Below are positions 41,242 through 46,239 of a stretch of 46,239 bases of DNA, piece by piece. Numbering within the stretch: position 1 is the first letter of the stretch; each line of letters opens with the position of its first letter. The translations under genes and the position numbers were made by a program. The notes beneath the pieces are model-generated. The model had not been told where the DNA came from and ran no database searches. It was given only the letters and a program-made list of their open reading frames with translations. Origin of the DNA: JAUYLU01 sp038065675 (GTDB taxonomy: Bacteria > Patescibacteriota > Minisyncoccia > Phycocordibacterales > VMEP01); contig JBBTQM010000019.1 in NCBI GenBank assembly GCA_038065675.1, forward strand, positions 1-46,239, written 5' to 3'.

Positions 41242-42363
41242 TTATTTTGATGAGAGTTTTATCCACATAGACTTATACAGTTCTAGATAAGAATCTTTGT
41301 CTTCAGTCAGAGTTTTAAGCGTGTCCGCCATGGCGGAGCGTTTGATGTTTTTTCTGAATTCCGGGTCGGTTATAGAGCGAGATATTTTCTCCGCGAGACA
41401 CTTTTTGTTTCCCGGCTCACATACAAGCGCGTTTTCGCCATCCTTTAATATTTCCCCGACAATGCCTGCGTCCGTTGTAACTATGGGGCATCCGGAAAGC
41501 GCGGCTTCAATAAGGGAAAGGCCGTATCCCTCATAATCAGAAGTTGTAAGATAAAGGTCGGCGGTCTTACAATAAGAAATAACGTCTTTTACTTCGCCCT
41601 CAAAAACGACATTGTTTTCCAGTTTTAAGTTTTTAGTTTTCAGTTTTAAGTCGGATTCCAAAGAACCGCTTCCGGCGATTACAAAACCGACATTTGGATA
41701 GTTATTGGTGACAATCTTTAACGCGTCTAAGGCAAGTGCTATGTTTTTTTCCGGCTCCAAGCGCGCGGCGGCAAACACTATAAATTTAAATTGCGGGTAT
41801 TTCGCGTGTAAATTGATAGAGGGCTTAGTCTCCATCATTTTTTTAGCGTCCACGTAAATGGGCAGAATAGTGATGGGAACTTGTAACTTGTAACTTGTAA
41901 CTTGTAACGATTTCTTAATACGTTCGGATACAACTCGGATGCCGCCGGCGCGTGGCAGTAAAAATCGCGCCAATAAAACTCGCATTCTGTTTAAAAAATT
42001 TCCTTTGACGAAATAAGGGTTTAAAAAGTCAGTATGTATCTGAAGCTCAAGTTTTGCGCCGATTCTGCGCGCGACGCGCCAGGCCAAAAATCCGGTCTCA
42101 AACGGGTCCTGCGCCGTTACGATATCGGCTTTTATTCTTACTCCTATTGACAATAATGACAGGCGCGAAAAAAACTTATTGATTGAAGCAGTCGGATAAA
42201 CGAAAACATTCGGACCGATTTTTATTTTTTCCTTAGAACCACCCAAAGAAGCCACAATAATATTAAGCTCATCGCAAATAGTTCCATAATCAAGCATCCG
42301 CGAACGCACCACACCGCCCTCTTCAAGAATTTTCACGTCGGTTGAAATTATAAGTACTTTCAT
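41242..42363 (-). CDS. Glycosyltransferase, GT4 family, carrying two in-frame heptamer arrays
   Basis: 373 residues. MKVLIISTDVKILEEGGVVRSR starts it; FIVFAAARLEPEKNIALALDAL and DYEGYGLSLIEAALSGCPIVTTDAGIVGEIL (E-x7-E) are the donor-half marks. Two short insert-like stretches differ from other GT4 proteins: SLQVTSYKLQV, encoded by four perfect copies of a 7-bp unit (41878-41908), and LKLKTKNLKLE, encoded by four near copies of another 7-bp unit (41621-41651). Both lie at surface-loop positions, so the fold can survive. Overlaps the upstream gene by 4 bases (ATGA). Confidence 0.9.
   Translation of the reverse strand: MKVLIISTDVKILEEGGVVRSRMLDYGTICDELNIIVASLGGSKEKIKIGPNVFVYPTASINKFFSRLSLLSIGVRIKADIVTAQDPFETGFLAWRVARRIGAKLELQIHTDFLNPYFVKGNFLNRMRVLLARFLLPRAGGIRVVSERIKKSLQVTSYKLQVPITILPIYVDAKKMMETKPSINLHAKYPQFKFIVFAAARLEPEKNIALALDALKIVTNNYPNVGFVIAGSGSLESDLKLKTKNLKLENNVVFEGEVKDVISYCKTADLYLTTSDYEGYGLSLIEAALSGCPIVTTDAGIVGEILKDGENALVCEPGNKKCLAEKISRSITDPEFRKNIKRSAMADTLKTLTEDKDSYLELYKSMWIKLSSK
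41621..41651. repeat. Intragenic 7-bp array AGTTTTN x4
   Basis: Four consecutive units AGTTTTA, AGTTTTT, AGTTTTC, AGTTTTA plus AGT on the plus strand. In the minus-strand gene they encode Lys/Leu-rich sequence (LKLKTKNLKLE) without breaking the frame. Confidence 0.75.
41878..41908. repeat. Intragenic perfect 7-bp array AACTTGT x4
   Basis: Four identical copies of AACTTGT plus AAC on the plus strand. On the minus strand they encode QVTSYKLQV, a 7-residue period (three units make 21 bases). Perfect copies suggest recent expansion or ongoing slippage. Confidence 0.9.
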
Positions 42364-43466
42364 GCAATTAAAGAAAGGGTTCTTATTGTCTCCGCTACCA
42401 TGCGCGCGCTTGTGAAAGTGGCGACTGTTTCCTTGGCGCCCTGTGAAAGCCGAAACGCGAGGTCGTCGTCCACGAGAACTCGTTCAATGGCATTAACGAG
42501 GGCATCTCTGTCGTCAGGTTCAACAAGCAAGCCGTTTTCTTCATTCCTTATGATTTCCGGATTACCTCCCGCATTTGTAGTCACAATCGGCGTGCCAATC
42601 GCCATCACTTCAAGCAACTGATGGGAAAACCCTTCATAGGAGGTATTGAGGGCGAATACCGAAGCGCTGCGTATGTATTTAAAAAGTTTTTCGCGCGACA
42701 AACTGCCGACCAAGAAAACCGACGATTCAAGACTCATTTCCCTTATTGAGCGTTCAAGCATGGCGCGGTCAGGCCCGTCGCCCGCAATAATTAACTTAAC
42801 ATCCGGAAAATGTTTAAGAAGCGGCGGCATGACCGCCATGAGAGTTACGAATCCCTTCCACGGAACAAGGCGCCCGGCGCTAACGATTATTTTCTCCGTT
42901 TTTGTTTCTTCTTTTGCTTTTTCTACGGTTCCGTCAAATGAATTGTAAATTACGTAAATTTTATCTCGCGAGACACCCCAGTAACCGACAATTTTTTTGA
43001 GATACTTTGACGGAACAATAATAATGTCGGCGCGGCGCGCCACGAAAGACTCAACCGCCTGAAGCAGCCGCACAAAAATCGGGTGGTATCCGGGTGACGC
43101 CCAAAAATCGTCCAAAAGATCGGTAACGCCGAAACGCGCCGCTCCCTGCTCCCAGGCATAATCCCCGACGATTTTAAGAGCAAATTTAACGCGCAGAATC
43201 CGCGCGGCCAAAAACGCCGGCAGACCGACGGAAACCGGGTCCTGGGCGAAAATCAAATCCGCATCGCGGCCGCGGGCAAGAACAAGGAAAAGATAAGCGA
43301 GGTGCCGAATTACTTTAGGCATAGACCGCACCTCTCCGAACGAAAGCACGGAAACCGAGATGTCGTGCTTAGGCAGTTCGTCATGGAGAATTTTGCTGTA
43401 AGTCGCCGGTCCGCCGATATCCGGAGGATATATGCCGGTGGCAATTAGAATTTTTTTAATTTGCAT
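42360..43466 (-). CDS. Glycosyltransferase, GT4 family
   Basis: 368 residues from the ATG at 43466, overlapping the end of the upstream gene by 11 bases; a TTG six codons earlier is less likely. KILIATGIYPPDIGGPATY is the Gly-rich start, KIIVSAGRLVPWKGFVTLMAVMPPLL the donor-half start, IAGDGPDRAMLERS and NTSYEGFSHQLLEVMAIGTPIVTTNAGGNPEII the donor site with E-x7-E. Closest in style to mannosyl- or glucosyl-type GT4 enzymes, but the sugar cannot be assigned. Confidence 0.92.
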   Translation of the reverse strand: MQIKKILIATGIYPPDIGGPATYSKILHDELPKHDISVSVLSFGEVRSMPKVIRHLAYLFLVLARGRDADLIFAQDPVSVGLPAFLAARILRVKFALKIVGDYAWEQGAARFGVTDLLDDFWASPGYHPIFVRLLQAVESFVARRADIIIVPSKYLKKIVGYWGVSRDKIYVIYNSFDGTVEKAKEETKTEKIIVSAGRLVPWKGFVTLMAVMPPLLKHFPDVKLIIAGDGPDRAMLERSIREMSLESSVFLVGSLSREKLFKYIRSASVFALNTSYEGFSHQLLEVMAIGTPIVTTNAGGNPEIIRNEENGLLVEPDDRDALVNAIERVLVDDDLAFRLSQGAKETVATFTSARMVAETIRTLSLIA

Positions 43467-44673
43467 GTGAGAATACTTTATCAAAAACTTTTTCTTTCAT
43501 GTCGCGGGCAATATGGTTCCAGTCGTACTTGGCAAATACCATCTTACGGGCGTTGTTTACAATCTCCTTAGTGGTCTTTTTGTCGCTTAAATAAATTTCA
43601 ACCGCCCGGGCGATTCCTTTCGGGTCTCGCGGATTGACCGCGCGGCCTGTCGGCGCTTTATCGGGATTGCGCTCCGGGTCAAACAGAAAATCGGCAATAC
43701 CGCCTTCTTGGGTGGCAATAACAGGAAGTCCCGCCGCCATGGCTTCAATAAAAGAAATCCCAAACCCTTCGGAGAGCGACGGGCGGATGAAAATATCGGA
43801 AGACTGCAAATAAACCGGCATTTCAGCCCGGTTCATCTCTCCCAAAAACCTGACCCTATTTACAACCTTAAGCTTCTCTGCGAGCCCGTGGAGCATTGCT
43901 TCATCGGGGCCAATGCCAATTATTATAAAATGTATGTTTGAAGGAAGGTAAGCAAGGGCTTTAATTACATCGTCGCAGGCGTTTTTTTTCACAAGGCGCG
44001 AAGTGGTCACCAGATAAACATTTCCTTCTTTCTTGGCGAGATGCTCGCGCGCTAAATCCAATCTATTTTTAGTAACCGGCTGAGAAAAATATTTACTGTC
44101 AACTCCCTGGGGAACAACGAGCAGGTGGCCTCCGTACCCTTCGCTTTTGGCCCAGTTTGCCAGATAATTTGAAATGGTCTGGATAAAATCCGCTTTGGTG
44201 AAAATTTTTCTGAATAACGGGTAAACGAATTTCACCCGGCTTCTTATGTAATCAATCGGGTCTCCTTCTTGAAGGGTTAATAGATATTTAACTTTTGGGT
44301 GAGTCAGTTTGAAAAACAGGCCGGCAAAAGCCGAATATGTAGCCATCATGTTCCAAATGCCGTCAAAACCATATTTCCTGTGCAATAAAACCGCCTTTAG
44401 AAAGCCAGTAAACGGAAAAAAATATTTATTTAAAAAAAGCGGTAATTTACCCAAATCGTTAATCGCCGCGTTCCTTTTGGCAAAACCGATACGATGTACA
44501 TGCACATTGCCAATCTTTTCTTCACGCGGAAGACGCGAATTAAAGCGAAGAGTAATCATATGGAATTCATAATCGGCAGGCAAAATACGGTCGGTGATTT
44601 CTTTAATGGCCACCTCCGCCCCGCCGATATAATTCGGATAGTAAGTAAGTGAAAATATTATGATTTTTTTCAT
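43456..44673 (-). CDS. Glycosyltransferase, GT4 family
   Basis: 405 residues. IFSLTYYPNYIGGAEVAIKEITDRI is the acceptor-half start with the Gly-Gly loop; LVTTSRLVKKNACDDVIKALAYL begins the donor half; RPSLSEGFGISFIEAMAAGLPVIATQEGGIADFLFD carries E-x7-E. Longer than its neighbours because of extra loops such as PERNPDKAPTGRAVNPRD. ATGA overlap with the epimerase gene upstream. Sugar unknown. Confidence 0.92.
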   Translation of the reverse strand: MKKIIIFSLTYYPNYIGGAEVAIKEITDRILPADYEFHMITLRFNSRLPREEKIGNVHVHRIGFAKRNAAINDLGKLPLFLNKYFFPFTGFLKAVLLHRKYGFDGIWNMMATYSAFAGLFFKLTHPKVKYLLTLQEGDPIDYIRSRVKFVYPLFRKIFTKADFIQTISNYLANWAKSEGYGGHLLVVPQGVDSKYFSQPVTKNRLDLAREHLAKKEGNVYLVTTSRLVKKNACDDVIKALAYLPSNIHFIIIGIGPDEAMLHGLAEKLKVVNRVRFLGEMNRAEMPVYLQSSDIFIRPSLSEGFGISFIEAMAAGLPVIATQEGGIADFLFDPERNPDKAPTGRAVNPRDPKGIARAVEIYLSDKKTTKEIVNNARKMVFAKYDWNHIARDMKEKVFDKVFSHAN

Positions 44674-45539
44674 GAATGGCGAGACTTAACTATATCGCGT
44701 ATATATTCGTCAATATTTCTCTTTGGCTTCCAACCCAATTCTTCTGATTTTGAGACGTCAATTGTTGAGCTCATACGGTTCCCCGGCCGCTCCGGCAACA
44801 TTGTTATTTTCGTTCCGAAAAACTGCGCGAGTTCCAGAATGGAATAATCTTTACCGTTACCCAAACCGAAATCATCTCCTTCCCCATTTTCCCCAACCAA
44901 AATTAGGCCATCAACAATATCATCAACGTGAGTAAAATTTCTTTTTTGCGTTCCCGGAGAAACCACGGAAAGTGGTTCGCCATTCAAATACTTATTGCGA
45001 AAAATTTCAACTACAGTCCCGTATGAACCGGCTCGCTCTCCGGGTCCGTAAACATTGTAAAAATAAGTGATGGCATGGGGAAGGCCGTACCAAGCGCTGT
45101 AATTGCGCACAAGTTCGGTATTACTTGCCTTAGTCCAGGCGTAAGGGCTTTGATCGCGCCCCAATCCACCATCGCCGAATTTTGTGGAAGAACCGGCATA
45201 CACCAATTTTGTTTTACGCTTACGCCAAAATTCAAGAACCCCGAATGTTCCCGCTGAATTTAAATCCCAAACCAATCCCGGTTCTTTCAGACTGATTTCA
45301 ACGCGAGAATATTCCCCAAGATGGTAAATTAAATGGGGATTTTCCGGCACATGCTTTTCTATGTCTTTGGTGTGCCCATCGCGGTATTCAACTCCCGAAA
45401 CGTGGTTGTCTTTCGAGCCGGTAAAATAATTATCAAGCGAAATAACTTTGTGGCCATCTTTAACCAAACGTTCGCACAAATGCGAGCCGATAAACCCCGC
45501 CCCACCAGTTACAAGAATGGTCTTCTTTTTTGAATCCAT
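44670..45539 (-). CDS. NAD-dependent sugar nucleotide epimerase/dehydratase (SDR, GalE-like)
   Basis: 289 residues, extended SDR family. The nucleotide motif GGAGFIG is at 12-18, SLDNYFTGSKDNH follows at 34-46, the catalytic pair Tyr133-x-x-x-Lys137 lies in SPYAWTKASNTE with Ser117/Ser118 in AGSSTKFGDG, and YNVYGPGERAG and RNFTHVDDIVDGLILV are typical of UDP-glucose 4-epimerases and related enzymes. It would supply a sugar donor for the glycosyltransferases. It is the first gene of the long minus-strand glycan operon. Confidence 0.9.
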   Translation of the reverse strand: MDSKKKTILVTGGAGFIGSHLCERLVKDGHKVISLDNYFTGSKDNHVSGVEYRDGHTKDIEKHVPENPHLIYHLGEYSRVEISLKEPGLVWDLNSAGTFGVLEFWRKRKTKLVYAGSSTKFGDGGLGRDQSPYAWTKASNTELVRNYSAWYGLPHAITYFYNVYGPGERAGSYGTVVEIFRNKYLNGEPLSVVSPGTQKRNFTHVDDIVDGLILVGENGEGDDFGLGNGKDYSILELAQFFGTKITMLPERPGNRMSSTIDVSKSEELGWKPKRNIDEYIRDIVKSRHS

Positions 45540-45591
45540 AGGGTTTAAGTAATCTATCTTACACTCACTATTAAATCAATAAATTAACCGC

Positions 45592-45621
45592 CCAGCCCTA
45601 GGCTGGTCCGCCTTTGGCGGA
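45592..45621 (-). terminator. Two adjacent hairpins after the lamin-tail gene
   Basis: TCCGCC-TTT-GGCGGA (45607-45621) and CCAGCC-CTA-GGCTGG (45592-45606) are two perfect 6-bp hairpins with 3-base loops, back to back, directly after the stop at 45624. Only a broken T-rich stretch follows (GGTTAATTTATT), so termination is uncertain; a processing or stabilising role is also possible. Confidence 0.4.
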
Positions 45622-45623
45622 AA

Positions 45624-46239
45624 CTACTTTTCTTCAATTATCTTAAAATCACGGGCGTTAAGGGTACTTTTAGTGCCATTATCGTTGCCGCTCTGGCGGG
45701 GTGGGAATTTTGCCGCTATAACCCCCATTACGCCGAGGAACGCGAGCGCTCCTACCCCCATAAGCCACGGGGATAGCCCTCCCTCCTTAGGCTCCGGCAC
45801 GGCAAGCGGCAAGGCGGCCGCCTCCGCTGCCCTGAAATCGCCTACCTTGCTTGTAACCGCCGCCATCGACCGATTGTCACCCTTTGGCGCGGCAGGGCTT
45901 AGCGGAACGGGCAAAGCGGAGGAAACGGCAACTTTTCCTTTTTCATAAAGATAAGAAACGGAGCCGTTTGGATAAAGAAGTTCGGCGCGTTCCGAAAGAT
46001 GCGGTGCAAAACCGAGCGTGCCGGAACTTAAATAAATTTTCTTGCCAGGCGCTATGAACGTGCGCGGCGGAAACGAGAACGTAGTGGTGGCGCCGCGCAA
46101 AATCCACGACGAAATGTCCACTTCAAAACCGGAACCGTTTGAAAGTTCAAGCCCGGGCTTAACGGCGCTTCCCAGAGAAGTTATGGCTATTTTTGACTGT
46201 TCCACTTTTACCGTTAGTCTGTCCGTTCCGGAAAAATAT
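45624..46239 (-). CDS. Lamin-tail-domain protein with C-terminal membrane anchor (5' part outside window)
   Basis: The frame is open to the right edge (first residues YFSGTDRLTVKVEQSK), so the internal GTG at 46205 is probably not the start. Residues equivalent to VKPGLELSNGSGFEVDISSW and FSFPPRTFIAPGKKIYLSSG match the end of a lamin-tail domain, a small Ig-like fold found in secreted bacterial proteins. A Pro/Ala-rich linker follows, then one hydrophobic helix (LSPWLMGVGALAFLGVMGVIAAKF) and a short basic/polar tail. It is likely a cell-surface protein held by its C terminus. Confidence 0.75.
   Translation of the reverse strand, partial: YFSGTDRLTVKVEQSKIAITSLGSAVKPGLELSNGSGFEVDISSWILRGATTTFSFPPRTFIAPGKKIYLSSGTLGFAPHLSERAELLYPNGSVSYLYEKGKVAVSSALPVPLSPAAPKGDNRSMAAVTSKVGDFRAAEAAALPLAVPEPKEGGLSPWLMGVGALAFLGVMGVIAAKFPPRQSGNDNGTKSTLNARDFKIIEEK

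Noticed and set aside
41878..41908. Perfect tandem repeats as a possible CRISPR array
   Set aside because: Units are 7 bp with no spacers, inside a coding frame; no cas genes in the window.

Overview
The window looks like part of a small-genome bacterium of the Candidate Phyla Radiation (Patescibacteria), most likely a parcubacterial lineage. The signs are a split transketolase beside an atypical epimerase and a RpiB with no catalytic cysteine, two free-standing four-helix-bundle (23S rRNA intervening-sequence type) genes, a parcubacterial-style surface protein with an N-terminal helix-turn-helix and a membrane anchor, and a very long glycosyltransferase locus. TGA is used as a normal stop (many ATGA start/stop overlaps), so this is not a code-25 lineage. 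The assignment is inference from gene content; I see no rRNA, tRNA or CRISPR. Almost every gene is on the minus strand; the exceptions are a PfkB kinase, a flippase and one FkbM methyltransferase.

1-9.6 kb: the start of a large surface protein (cut by the window edge), then a 2-hydroxyacid dehydrogenase, a DUF2090 aldolase-like protein divergent from a PfkB sugar kinase (the two halves of the IolC-type fusion as separate genes), then the non-oxidative pentose phosphate set: transketolase C and N subunits, Rpe-like, RpiB, and glyceraldehyde-3-phosphate dehydrogenase. Two four-helix-bundle genes interrupt this set. Several spacers carry degenerate tandem repeats of exactly 8 bp (or 7 bp) in mirror-image arms, and both four-helix-bundle genes lie between such arms.

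9.6-18.4 kb: housekeeping genes gatB, obg, a membrane/redox operon (VKOR, a coiled-coil membrane protein, a 29-residue membrane microprotein, holin-like, DedA), a MazG-like protein, pyrF and secA. secA has a leader with a three-copy repeat that could pair in two alternative ways, one of them hiding the ribosome binding site. An 806-bp gap upstream holds a 19-residue Lys/Arg-rich mini-gene with its own promoter and terminator.

18.4-45.5 kb: one cell-surface glycan locus with an O-antigen ligase/TPR protein, a Wzx-like flippase, eight intact GT4-type glycosyltransferases, one GT2, one GT-C (GT39-like), a flippase-like LPG-synthase-type membrane protein, seven methyltransferases (two FkbM), a glutamine-dependent asparagine-synthase-like amidotransferase and a sugar nucleotide epimerase. 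Most genes overlap by a few bases, so long polycistronic transcription is likely. In the middle, a secreted tail-fibre-like protein with its own promoter sits between an intact glycosyltransferase and a decayed paralogue that shares 122 nearly identical bases with it.

45.6-46.2 kb: the C-terminal part of a lamin-tail-domain protein with a membrane anchor, cut by the window edge.

A recurring regulatory theme is a TATAAT-type -10 box only 7-16 bases before the start codon, which predicts leaderless or nearly leaderless mRNAs. All positions and pairings were read by eye; nothing was computed or searched.
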